From Eucalyptus grandis (taxonomy: Eukaryota; Streptophyta; Magnoliopsida; Myrtales; Myrtaceae), in contig NC_052620.1 in the NCBI RefSeq assembly GCF_016545825.1, positions 5,394,001 to 5,458,000 of the forward strand: a stretch of 64,000 bases of DNA. Direction: 5' to 3'. The notes under the pieces were generated by a model. The model was not told the DNA's origin and did no database searches. It saw only the letters and a list, made by a program, of their open reading frames with translations. The position numbers were made by a program, and so were the translations under genes. Below are positions 34,538-45,595 of this stretch, one piece after another (the stretch's first letter is position 1; each line of letters opens with the position of its first letter).

Positions 34538-37500
34538 ATGGTGAATTTTGTATCTCATGAGACCAGTTGGGTAATTGATAGTGGTGCATCCGTTCATGCT
34601 ACGTCTCGTAGGGATTTCTTTACATCATATAGGTCAGGTGACTTCGGATTTGTGAAGATGGGAAACAATGGACTAGCTCAAGCTGTAAGCATCGGTGATG
34701 TGTGCCTAAAAACCAGCAATGACACAAGGTTAGTATTGAATAATGTTAAACATATATATGATATCCGCTTGAATTTGATTTCTACAGGCAAGTTGGATGA
34801 TGAGAGGTATTGCAGCACCTTCAGTGATGGTCAATGGAAGCTCACCAAAGGTTCTCTTGTTGTGGCTAGAGGTGAAAAATATTCTTCGTTATACATTATG
34901 TAGGCAAAGTTGTCTACGAGACAAAATTAATGCAGTAGATAGCGAAGATGCAGGCGAGCTATGGCATAAGAGGCTCAGTGACATCAGTGAGAAGGGTTTG
35001 TCAATATTGGCCAAGAAGAAGCTCCTTTCAGGATTGAAAAGTTCAGCTCTAAAGAAGTGTGCTCACTGTTTAGCAGGAAAACAAAACAGAGTTGCATTTA
35101 AAAGCTCCCCTCATTCAAGAAAGTCAAGTATACTAGATTTAGTGCATTATGATGTTTGCAGTCCTATGAAAACAAAATCACTTGGTGGCTCTCTTTATTT
35201 TGTTACCTTCATAGATGATTTTTTCAAGGAAAATTTGGATTTATACCTTGAAAACTAAAAATCAAGTGTTAGATGCTTTTAAGCAATTTCAAACTTCAGT
35301 TGAGAGACAGACTGGAAAGAAATTGAAATGCATCAGAACTGATAACGGGGGAGAGTATATTGGACCTTTTGATAAGTACTACAGATAACAAGGTATTTGA
35401 CATCAAAAGACACCTCCCAAGACGCCTCAGTTAAATGGCTTACCTGAGAGAATAAACAGAACATTGGTTGAAAGGGTAAGATGCTTACTTTCACAGTTAA
35501 AGCTCTTGGATCCTTTTGGGGTGAGGCTTTAAGTACAGTTGTGCATGTATTAAATCTTACTCCATGCGTTCCTTGAGAGTTTGATGTTCCTAATAGAGTT
35601 TGGACATGCAAAGATATTTCTTATGATTATTTGCGTGTCTTTGGGTGCAAAGTATTTGTGCATATTCCCAAAGATGAGAGGTCTAAACTTGATGTGAAAA
35701 CACGACAGTGCATATTTATTGGTTATGGACAAGATATGCTTGGCTACAATTTTATGATCCACTTGAAAAGAAAATTGTAAGAAGCAGAAACGTTGTGTTT
35801 ATGGAAGATCAAACAATAGAGGATATTGAGAAAGTAGAGATGATTTTAGCACCACAGGTTAGTGATAATTTGGTTGATTTGGATCCAGTTTCTCTTACAA
35901 ATATTCCTACACGGGTTGATGAAGAGCAGCAGGAAGTCAATGTTCCAAATAACGCAACCTGAACATGTTGAAACATATAATACTATTCCTGAACTCGAGG
36001 CTTAATTAGATGTTCCATTGGATGTTCCAATCTGGAGATCTATTAGAGACTGACGGCCTCCCATCAGGTATTCTAAAGATGAGTATGTATTATTGACTGA
36101 TGCATGTGAACCAGAGTGCTATGCAGAAGCAATAAAAGATGAGTGCAAAAGCAATTGGTTCGATGCTATGCGAGATGAGATGCAGTCACTTTATGATAAT
36201 CATACTTTTGAATTGGTGAATTTACCTAAAGGTAAAAGGGCTTTGAAGAACAAGTGGATATAACATACTTTACAACCACGGTACAAAGCTAGATTGGTTC
36301 TTAAGGGATTCGGTCAGAGAAAGGGTTTTGATTTTGATGATATATTTTCTTCAGTAGTGAAAATGTCTTCTATCCGTGTGGTATTAGGCTTAGCAGCTAG
36401 CCTAGATTTGGAAATTGAGTAAATGGATGTTAAAACAGCCTTCCTACATGGTGACTTGGAGGAAGAGATATACATGGAACAACCTGGGGGTTTCAAAGTG
36501 AAAGGGAAAGAGGTTTATGTGTGTAAATTGAAGAAAAGTCTTTATTGCCTAAAACAAGCACTGAGGCAGTGGTATAAGAAATTTGCGTCAGTTATGACAG
36601 AACAAGACTATAAGAAGACTTCCTCGGATAATTGTGTGTTTGTCCAAAAATTTTCTGATGATGACTTTATTATTTTCTTGCTTTATGTTGAAGATTTGCT
36701 GATTGTTGGCAGGAATACTTCAAGAATTGAGTTATTAAAAAAGTAGTTGAGCAAGTCTTTTGCCATGAAAGACTTGGGCTCGGCGAAAGTAGATTCTTGG
36801 CATTAGCATTACCCGAGACAGAGATGCTAAAAAGTTATTTTTGTCGTAAGAGAAATATATCTAGAAGATCCTTAAGAAATTAAACGTGGACAAGGCTAAA
36901 GTGGTTAGTACTCCTCTTGCTGCCCACTTTAAGTTGAATATGATGCAAAGTTCTACAACTGATAAAGAAAAAGAAAGATATGGAAAGTGTTCCATATGCT
37001 TCAGCTGTAAGAAGCTTAATGTATGCGATGGTATGTACACGTTCAGACTTGACGCACGCAGTTGGCGTTGTTAGTCACTATTTGTCAAATCCAGGTAGAG
37101 AGCACTGGAATGCAGTGAAGTGGATTATGAGGTATCTTCGGGGAACTTCAAATTTGAAACTCAGTTTCAGGACCGGGAAAATTGAGTTAGTTGGATACAC
37201 AGATTTTGACTTGGCAGGAGATATTGATACTCATAAATCTACTTCTGGTTATTTGATTTCTTTTGCGGGTGGAGCTGTGTCATGGAAGTCAAGATTGCAG
37301 AAGTGTGTTGCACTTTCTACAACCAAAGCTGAATTTATTGCAGTGACTGAAGCTAGTAAAGAGATGCTATGGATGAAGAAGTTCTTAGAAGAACTTGGGT
37401 TCAAGCAAAGAAGTATGTGCTATTTTGTGATAATCAAAGCGCAATTCATCTTGGTAAGAATTCATCTCTTCATTCTAGATCGAAACATATTGATGTTAGA

Positions 37501-37662
37501 TATCATTGGATAAGAGATGTTCTAGATGAAAAGTTGTTGGAACTTGAGAAAATTCATACAGATCATAATGGCTCTGATATGATGACGAATACTCTACCAA
37601 AAGAAAAGCTTGAATATTGCCGATTGATAGTAGGGATGGTGAATCCCTCCACATTGTCGTGA
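34538..37662 (+). pseudogene. element 1 pol (protease, integrase, RT, RNase H)
   Basis: Protease with WVIDSGASVHAT near 34568. GAG-pre-integrase and the start of integrase with CAHCLAGKQ and FVTFIDDF (34940-35230), then a frameshift. Integrase continues to about 35960 with several stops. RT starts near 36080, with MDVKTAFLHGDLEEEIYMEQ at 36423. The catalytic motif reads YVED at 36684-36695 instead of YVDD. RNase H (36980-37513) has SVPYASAVRSLMYAMVCTRS and a KHIDVRYHWIRD end in the next frame. Several frame changes and stops are spread across the gene. Confidence 0.88.
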
Positions 37663-37672
37663 GGGGGAGATT
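37661..37672 (+). other. polypurine tract of element 1
   Basis: GAGGGGGAGATT immediately before the 3' LTR. Confidence 0.8.
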
Positions 37673-38363
37673 TGTTAGCTAGGTTCACTCCTATGTGGAT
37701 GAAGTCCAATGAGTTACAAGCCTAAAAGGGGCTCTAAAAGGGGCTTGAGCCCATATAATAAGTTATATGAGGAAATATGGTTTCTCACTATCTATATAAA
37801 GAGGTAGCCGCAGAAAAGGAAACAGTAACAAGAGAAAAAGATAAAGCAAAAAATTTGGGGTTTGGGGCAATATCTGATTTACATCAAGTTGGTGTCGGAG
37901 GTCGATTCGTGGTCCGATTGAGCTGAAATTTTGTCAGCATGTTTGTGGTGCAATTTTATCGAATCTGAACGGTTTGATTTTCGTTTGAAGCTCTATACAT
38001 CAGGTTTTTCGTGGATTGATCAAAATCTGCATTTTTGGTCAGATTTATCCTTGATCTCTTGTGAATTTCATGTGTATTTCCAAGAATTATATTCTTGAGG
38101 TGTTTGCTGCTATGTACCTCTAGTATTTGCTAGAGAAGAACAATGTTGTTGATAGTGAAGAATTTCGGGTGGACTCATCCCGCGGTTTTTTATCTCCTCA
38201 CATCGAGGAGGTTTTTCCACGTAAAAAATCATCTTGTGTTCGCGTGCTTAGTATTTATTTTACTCTACTATATCGATTCCTATTAGGTTTACATAAGAGG
38301 GGACGTTATTTTATTCCGTTGTGTTGATTAGATATTTTTCGAATTATTATTATTCTCCCATCA
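37673..38363 (+). repeat. 3' LTR of element 1
   Basis: Starts TGTTAGCTAGG and ends CTCCCATCA. It is 691 bp against 682 bp for the 5' LTR and differs by scattered substitutions and small indels such as a duplicated 'AAAAGGGGCT' block. Confidence 0.9.
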
Positions 38364-38368
38364 AAAGT

Positions 38369-39799
38369 GTGAATCTAGCTACCTCGCAATTTCTATGATG
38401 AGTATTTGGATAGCAGTAGGTTCAGGCGTAGGGCCAGGATCTTGGCTAAAGGAAAGCGTTAATCTCTTATGTGTGGCATCTTGTAATTACACGGCATTGA
38501 ATCATATTTTAGCTGAATATTGTGTTGAAGGAAAAAATCCTCCAAATGCTACTAGATGATCTGACATGTGGTTTTCCCTTTTCGTCTTCTGCTTTGGCTT
38601 CGTCTTCATCTTCTGTCCTTAATCTTTCAAGTTTCCCGCTTAAGTGGCGCAACAGAAAGACAGATAGAACACAAATTCGTTTTACTATCTTGTCAGTCGT
38701 CTATAATCATTTGAAGGAATCTGTCATGTTTTTCCATGTGAAAACTGTGCAATGATCTTAATGTCTTACCTAAAAATTCGGTTGACATTCTTGGTGAAAC
38801 TCTAAGTGAATAGAAGACAAAAGATCCACATACAGACACAGATTTTAGTGCTTCGGTCATGACAGATCATCTTGTTATGGTGGGAAGGATGCTTGAAAAA
38901 TTGGCTTGTGAAATGCAGAAGTTGATTCAGATGAGTTGATTTAAACTTGAAGCGACGTCAACTGAGGTTGTAGCTGGCTAAGTCCCTTTATACGTCATTC
39001 AAAGAATTTCTTGCTTATACCGAAATAAGAAAGAGGCTTCGCATTGTTTTCAGCAACTTGTCCAAATAAAGAGAACAAATATAAGCAATACCCACAATGT
39101 GAGTATCATGATCAGCTTTATATTTAAGCCTTCTATTCTGTCAATTTCTTTACCCTAATAATATGTTGCACGTGGAAACGTACTTCGTGCCTCTTCATGC
39201 ATACCTATTGACACTCTTCTGAGGGAATAGAATCCTGAATATGCCCATATCTTTATTTCTTGTTTTGGTCCTCATTTTGTGGTTTCAGTCAACATTTTGG
39301 TTTAGTCTTTCCGTCACAACGTATTACTTTCTCTGTGGTTTTAGTCCCTGTCCTTCCTTTCTCTTGAGATTGTCAGCATAAGGAAAAGAATGGATATGTT
39401 TCAAAATCCGTTTAATTCATAGAAGTCACTTTAATTCTGTAAACGGTTTATGGTAGGATAGGATGTTGGCACAAATTGAGAGTAGTATAATTTAGAATCC
39501 CACTAGGTTTGTCAGCTAAAATGTAGTGAGTTCAGTGTCTGTACAGTCCCATAAAGTCAAGATATTGGGCTTTCCTTTTGATGCGGAAATTGCGGTGAAG
39601 AGCCTAGCTCTTGAAGATTCTAATGGAACATGTAGCTGCCTAATATTTTGATAACCTGTTTAAGCTCTACTTTGTCATCAATCATCAATGTTTGCATTGT
39701 ACATCTATGTTGGCAAGTCTTTCAACTCTAGCTTGTTTGGTTCGATGTGAATGCATTTTTACATAGTTGATGGAACAGAAATGGCACACTCGAAGTAAA
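38369..39799 (+). other. possible 5' part of the kinase-like relic
   Basis: DNA of ordinary composition with no clear domain. The plus-strand frame at 38522-38755 is 77 codons, serine-rich at first, unrecognised. It could hold introns or exons of the decayed kinase gene at 39800-40215, since no other repeat family was identified here. Confidence 0.3.
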
Positions 39800-40215
39800 A
39801 TGCATATGACTATGGTGTTCTCCTGGTTGAGATGATATCAGGGTTGTGTCACGGTCCAGAGGTTCAATCGGTCTGTGACACTTGCCTTTTGATGAGCACA
39901 GACAGGACCATCTGCAGAATAGTCAGGTGAAGTGGGTTAAGAAACGGATCTCCACTACACTGAACTTGACACGATGATGGATTCCAACTCAAATACATCT
40001 ACTCCTCCTGACACTGCATTTCACTTAGCCGAGCTCGCTATTCGCTGTCTTCAGCCAGGAAGCGAATCCCAACTGACAATGCGAGAGATTGGATACACCC
40101 TAAGGCAAATCATGCAGCTGATGCCAGGACAAGAAATTTCAGAGGTATGGACTGATCATATGCTGCACACGGGTTATGTTGCTCTTTGTCTACTGCCTAT
40201 ATTCTCTTGACGTGA
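39800..40215 (+). pseudogene. receptor-like protein kinase, C-terminal relic
   Basis: Near 39806 a plus-strand frame reads YDYGVLLVEMISG, the pattern of kinase subdomain IX in plant receptor-like kinases (usually S/DYGVLLLEMISG). From 39974 a frame contains AFHLAELAIRCLQPGSESQL followed by TMREI, matching subdomain XI; the usual Arg-Pro before the T/SM is Gln-Leu. The DNA between has stops and may include an intron. ATP-binding and catalytic loops were not found, so only the end of the kinase fold is left. The exact kinase subfamily cannot be told. Confidence 0.5.
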
Positions 40216-40292
40216 CTTGTTTGTTCCTGTAAATGCCAGTGAAATTTTGCATTACAAATTTTACCCCTAGGTCTGCCAACACATTTGAATGT

Positions 40293-40719
40293 TCAATTTA
40301 ACTATTGTCACTCCATGCAACTCAAAACATGGTGAATGTCTACACTCTTGGGGCTTAGATTTTGTCTGCTTCTCGAGCTTTTATTCTGGTATCTTGTACA
40401 TACATTTCTTTTGACGTGTAAATCATTCTTTTTGAGTGTTCATTTTGGCTATCGTCACTCCATGCAACTCAAAACATGGTGAATGCACACTCGAGGCTTA
40501 GATTTTGTATGCTTCTCGAGCTTTTTTCCTGGTGTCTTGTATTTACATTTCTTTTTCGTGTGCAAATCGCTCTTTTTAAACGTTTCATTTGACTGTTGTC
40601 ACTCCATGGAACTCAAAACCTGGTGAACGTCTGCACACTTAGGCCTTGGATTTTGTCTGCTTCTCGAGCTTTGCTCCTGTCCACGCATTTCTTTGTGACG
40701 TGTAACTCTCTCTTTTAAG
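40293..40719. repeat. ~144-bp tandem repeat, three units
   Basis: Units begin at about 40293, 40438 and 40582. Each carries GTCACTCCATG(C/G)AACTCAAAAC and GCTTCTCGAGCTTT. It lies just downstream of the kinase relic and ends before element F. Confidence 0.88.
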
Positions 40720-42189
40720 TTTCTTCAACTTCTTTAGGCAGTCATTATCTAAGGAGATGTGATCCATTCCCATCTCTTGCTTTATGGGCAAGACAATTCA
40801 CCAAATAAATGGCTCTATGTCCATTCTCATTCTGGAAATTAGACTTGCTGCAGAAGGTGAAAAAATGTGGGGCTTCAACATCCTCTGCTTCTATCTTCCT
40901 ATGTAACTTCCTTAAAGTAACCGTGGCTGAAGATCGATGTCCAACTATAGTTAGTGATGGTAAAATATAATACACGAAAATGATAGGTTGTTACAAATAA
41001 ATCAATGTGAAAAATACCAAAGAAATAAATGATGAATAATAAGGACACAAGAGATTTACGTGATTAGATCCGAATGTCGGTACCTATATCCACGGGGATA
41101 GCCATTAGCAAATAATTTACTATAATCGGAGAATCAAAGTTTACAGTTATTCACACCCTCTTTCCACACTTAGATTTAGGTCTAAACCCAAAGTGTTATG
41201 AATAAACAACTCATTCGGACATAAATTTACAGCACAAAATGTGGCATCCCAAAATTTCATAATAACCCCTGGATATACCATGAACCATGAATAGGTGATG
41301 GGAGTGTTATTGATTTATATTATGGCCTTTAGACCAAAGAATCTTAATAGATTAATGCCGAGTATTTTAATGGAGAATTATTTGGGTAGAAATACATCTT
41401 ATGTTAATGGATGATCAAGGTTGGTGCTATAGGACAATTTGATAAAGAAGACTTTGTTCTTGACTATGCACTTTATAGATTTGATTTTATGGATTAATGT
41501 CACAAAGTCTTTTGGCCATTTTATTATGCAATTAGGTATTTATTTAAATGAGGATTAAGATGTATTATTAAAAATAAACTTGGGCCATTTAAGTTTGGAC
41601 CTTAAGCCCAAGTGTGTTGGGCCTAAAGTGGGCCAAGAGGCCTGGCCCATGGAGCCCATGGGGTAGCAACGCATGAAGGAGGTGAAGCATGGTGGACACT
41701 TGTCTTTGAATTGCCTCCACTTGCTCATTATTTGAAGCCACTTGTCCATGCATCTTCCACTTGTCCCTTACATGCAAAAATAGAGATTAATTGTTAATCA
41801 AAGAGCAAAAAGGGAGGGGGATTTCGACCATAAGGGGGAGAGAGAGAGAGAGACAGAGTTGTCGAGAGAGTGAGAGAGGGAAACCGAGAGAGGAGGAGGA
41901 GGCCGTGCGAAGAAGAAGGAAGAGAGTTCGTCCGCCGTTCGTCGATGCTTTGCCTCTGTTTGCTGCTGTTTTGTGCTTGAATCTAAGGCAAGTGAAGTCC
42001 TAAAACCTACTCTTTGCCTTGCTGTGTGTATGTGTAGCAGATGGTAAGTCTTGGTTGTGGTAGATGGGATGATATTTTGGAGCTTTGAAGAGAGATTCGT
42101 TGGTCATGCATGCTGATTTCGGAAAGACCAGTCCAACCGTCCGCGAGTTTGTGTGTTTCATGTGACTTTTTTGTTGGAATATTGTTTCG

Positions 42190-43300
42190 ACCTCTTCATG
42201 AAAGTTGTAGATAACATCTTGAATTATAACATACTAAAATTTTAGACAAAATGGACAAGTATTGAGGGGTGAAATCCTTTTTCTACGAAAACATTAGATC
42301 TGGAAACTGTTTTGTTGACCTCTTGGTGATTTCGTGTGTTGCATGTGACTTTTTAGTTGGAATTACACTTCTACCTCTGCATGAAAGTGGTAGAAAAAAT
42401 CTTTAAGAATAACATACTGAAATTTAAGATAAAATGAACAAGTATTTCTTGGTGAAACGATTTTCCTTTGGAGAGACTAGGTCTGGAATTTGTCGTGATG
42501 ACCTTCAGTGGTTTCATGGTCTGTAAAGTAACTTTCTTATAGAAATCTCACTTTGATCTCTGAACGAAAGTTGTAGTATATTTCTTGAGGTAGAACATGT
42601 CAAACAATTAGAGGAAAGGAACGAAAATAGGTTGGTGAAACCGTTGTCTTTTGAAGAAACTGGATCTGGGAAAAACGTTGCTTCGACCTAGTATGATTTC
42701 GGGATTTTTTTATAAAATCATACATTTAAAATTGGATCGCGTGTCCTCAATGAACGTTGTAGATAATATTCTGAGGAACAACATACTGAAATTTCAGAGT
42801 AAATAGATTAGTAATGACCAAGGAAACGATTTTCCTTCAACACGGATAGATCTGGAAAACGAGACCGAGAATAGGAAAAGTAAATCGATTTTATCTTTTA
42901 ATCCAGAACGAATTGGACTATGATTTCTTCATAAAACTTGTATATCTAGGTCTTAAATACAGCATGTCAAAATTTCATAATTTTCTGAGTTTATTTAAGG
43001 GTTCAATTGAAATTGTTTTCAAAACTGTGCATGGGTCATGTTAAAAACCCTTTTCAGTGATATATATGAATCTGTACGTATTCTGTGAAGCCTTTTTTGA
43101 TATAGTGTCCTTCATGAAATATGTTTTCTTAGATCTTATCTACATTGTGGTAAATTTTAAGAATTTATTTCGATCGTTTACTAATTTTCTAGAATTTTTC
43201 ATGAATAGCACGCATTCTGTTTAAGCTGGAAATTGTTTTATTTATTGTTTATTGGATTTATTATGTAAATCATGATATCCTGGATTATTAGTCGTGCAAT
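42190..43300 (+). repeat. ~183-bp tandem array in LTR D
   Basis: The anchor ATGAAAGTTGTAG (diverged in each unit) starts at 42198, 42381, 42564, 42750, 42931 and 43114; spacings 183, 183, 186, 181 and 183 bp. Units also share AACATACTGAAATTT-like and GGTGAAACG-like words. Older units at the 3' end have diverged most but keep the phase. Confidence 0.82.
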
Positions 43301-44019
43301 GACATGATGACATTCATACATTTCTTATGACATCAAAGGATTGATGGATTTTCATGAACTCAATTAAGTTTTCAAAACCATTGCATCAAATGATACTTTT
43401 CCCAAGGCATATTATATGATTTTAAAAAGGGCTGCTGTCAAATCATTGGCATTGTTGCATCAAATGTGAAATTGAAAATGAGATGTATGGGAATATGCAT
43501 TGTGGTGATGAGAAGGCCGTCGGAGGTGTGGGCCGACGATGCCCTGGGAGTGTCGGGATGCCCGGAATGTGGGGGTGCCGGATGCCCGGTGGCCTTAAAT
43601 GGCTGAATGCCGGAGGTTATTTCTCGGGAGTTTCGAGATGTCTGGTGGTATACGGTACGTAATTCCATAGGGGGGAATCCTGGTGGTATGTTGATACGTA
43701 ATTCCGGAAACCCTGAAGATTTGTGCCCAGGGGGATGCCTCGTGATGCTAGCTGGGATGCGAAATGCCTGGAATGTGGGGGGTCGGATGCTCGGTTGTAA
43801 TTTGAATACATGCCCAGAGGTTTCTCGCGATGCTTGGTTGGATGCGAGCGATAAATTGTGGGATGCAAACATTGGTCCCTAGAAAGAAAAACTGATGGGA
43901 TCCTTGTGAAATGAGAATTGAAAATGAATCATGTGCATGGGTGTATGCATATGGCATGATGCATAATCTGTTTATGAAAGTAAATTAATGCTATTTGATA
44001 TTGAAAATGTGATCATAAA

Positions 44020-44400
44020 GGCATGAATGGATCTCATGGTAATGTATGCTTGATAGCATGGATGATATGAATCATGGTGGTATATGCACGATGGCATGGT
44101 GAGATATGCATGATTACATGGTGGTATATGCACATATGGCATGGATATACATGAATGCTTGATGATTAGTGCATTATGGTATATACACATATGGCATGGT
44201 GATATATGCATGAATGCTTGATGATTAGTGCATGGTGGTATATGCACATATGGCATGGTGATATATGCATGAATGATTGATGATGAGTGTATGGTGGTAT
44301 ATGCACATATGACGTGGTGATATATGCACGAATGATGATGAGTGCATGATGATATATGCACATATGGTGTGATGACATATGCATGGTTGTAAGGTAAGTT
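44020..44400 (+). repeat. ~60-bp minisatellite in LTR D
   Basis: Five to six units with GATATATGCATGAATG and 'GGTGGTATATGCACATATG'. It corresponds in position and, reversed, in sequence to the 57-bp repeat of LTR C but with more units. Confidence 0.85.
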
Positions 44401-45595
44401 GTGCTTGAATGCATGAATGATACGTGCTTTGTATGATGCCTTTAGTGTTTTGTGTGACGCAATGAGTAGTTTGGTGGATCTTTACTGCTGAGTGGTTGTA
44501 CTCACTCATTTTGGAGATTAATATTTTAGACTAGATAAGATACCTCTGCTGCCACTGCCATCGGTAGATGGATTAAGTGGTTGGATATGACCACGAGGAG
44601 GAGGATAGCAAAGGAAGGAACTTTTAGATGCCGACACTGATTGATGGACTCTAAGTATACGACTGTTGGAGGAGATGTCGGTCATCTTTTGAAGTATAGA
44701 CAAGTATAGAAAACTATGACATTTTGATGTACCGATGAATGATGTCCATCTGGTTTAAGTAAATAAAAGTGTACGGCTTTTACCTATAAATGTTTAGTGT
44801 GTATGCATCGTTTTCTGAATATAGGGAAGGGAGATGTTGGATATGTTTCCGTTATAAATGATGTAAACCCCCAGGTTATATGAACCCGCTGCAATTGAAA
44901 TGGTATCAGAATGACATGTTATTAGGTCAAGCGAATGGTAATCGAACTGTGGCGACCCTAACGGTTCGGGGGCCGTCGAGGGGTGCCACACAAAATCACT
45001 GCACGTAAAGCTCAAAGCAAAATGCTCTGCGTACACCAAAAACAAGAACTTGTGTGCTTGTTATTTTCTTTGTGTATGGCTTTGCGTTCTTCTTTCTTGT
45101 GTGGCACTCTACACTCTGAAGAAAAACCCAGGCAGCTTTATATGTGCGTCAAGTCGACAAATTTGACCTAGCCCCATTGTGTTCAACTTCAATAAAGACT
45201 CAGCAACATATATATTGCAAAGTCCTCACCTTTCATGCCACTTTTATAAAGAGACCAAGTATAGCTACAGGAGAAATAAAAGCAAAAGAAACCCATGCTT
45301 TATTTCTTTCTTAGACAATTGCCATTTTGCTCTCATATGCAAAATATAATAAAAGATAGTGTGCCCATCTTTTTTCCTTTAATGCTCATTCGTATATACA
45401 ATTTAGAAAACGTTTTCAAGAGCGAAAAATCTAATCTGTTTTAGAAAATCTTTTTCAACAAATTCATTTTCACAAATTAATATCTGAATTCAAACTTGAG
45501 ACATTAATTTAATAATTCTCTACATTAGCTCAATGTTTGAAGCCAAGTTATAATGTTCATCATTCATGTTGCTCTCCCAACGTTCCAACGGGCGC

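Larger units (their letters stand above)
32941..38363 (+). mobile_element. full-length Ty1-copia retrotransposon (element 1, Tnt1/Tork-like)
   Basis: LTRs at 32941-33622 and 37673-38363 enclose one gag-pol unit in the plus direction. A perfect 5-bp target duplication AAAGT flanks it (32936-32940, 38364-38368). Initiator-Met primer site at 33626 and polypurine tract at 37661. Domain order gag, protease, integrase, RT, RNase H is that of copia. Numerous stops and frameshifts, a lost zinc-knuckle cysteine and an altered RT catalytic motif show it is dead. The LTRs differ at many positions, including an 8-9 bp length difference, so insertion is not recent. Confidence 0.92.
41240..44990 (+). mobile_element. 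solo LTR D (3751 bp)
   Basis: Starts TGTGGCATCCC and ends GGGGTGCCACA, with perfect target duplication CAAAA (41235-41239, 44991-44995). Same family as LTR C. Plan: GA-rich and leader region to 41988; GC-type 5' splice consensus AAG|GCAAGT (intron start 41989); six ~183-bp units (42190-43300); a ~60-bp minisatellite (44020-44400); a CTGCTGAGTGGTTGTACTCA box (about 44487); and a 3' splice-like ATTTTAG ending at 44529. The codon equivalent to the LTR C start is ATA. It inserted into the 3' LTR of element F. Confidence 0.9.
40958..45514 (-). repeat. 3' LTR of element F (split by solo LTR D)
   Basis: Outer part 40958-41239, inner part 44996-45514. The inner part matches 57690-58010 closely (shared CTTTTATAAAGAGACCAAGT and 'AATAAAAGATAGTGTGCCCA'). 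It starts near TGTTA-like text at 45514 with CA changed to TA and ends TTTTACCA-like at 40958. Confidence 0.8.

Noticed and set aside
43972..44509. Histidine/tyrosine-rich minus-strand frames
   Set aside because: Translation of the ~60-bp minisatellite of LTR D.
41240..44990. DNA transposon with 7-bp terminal inverted repeats
   Set aside because: The TGTGGCA/TGCCACA ends could suggest one, but 5-bp duplications, TG...CA termini and the primer site next to the related LTR B show these are LTRs.
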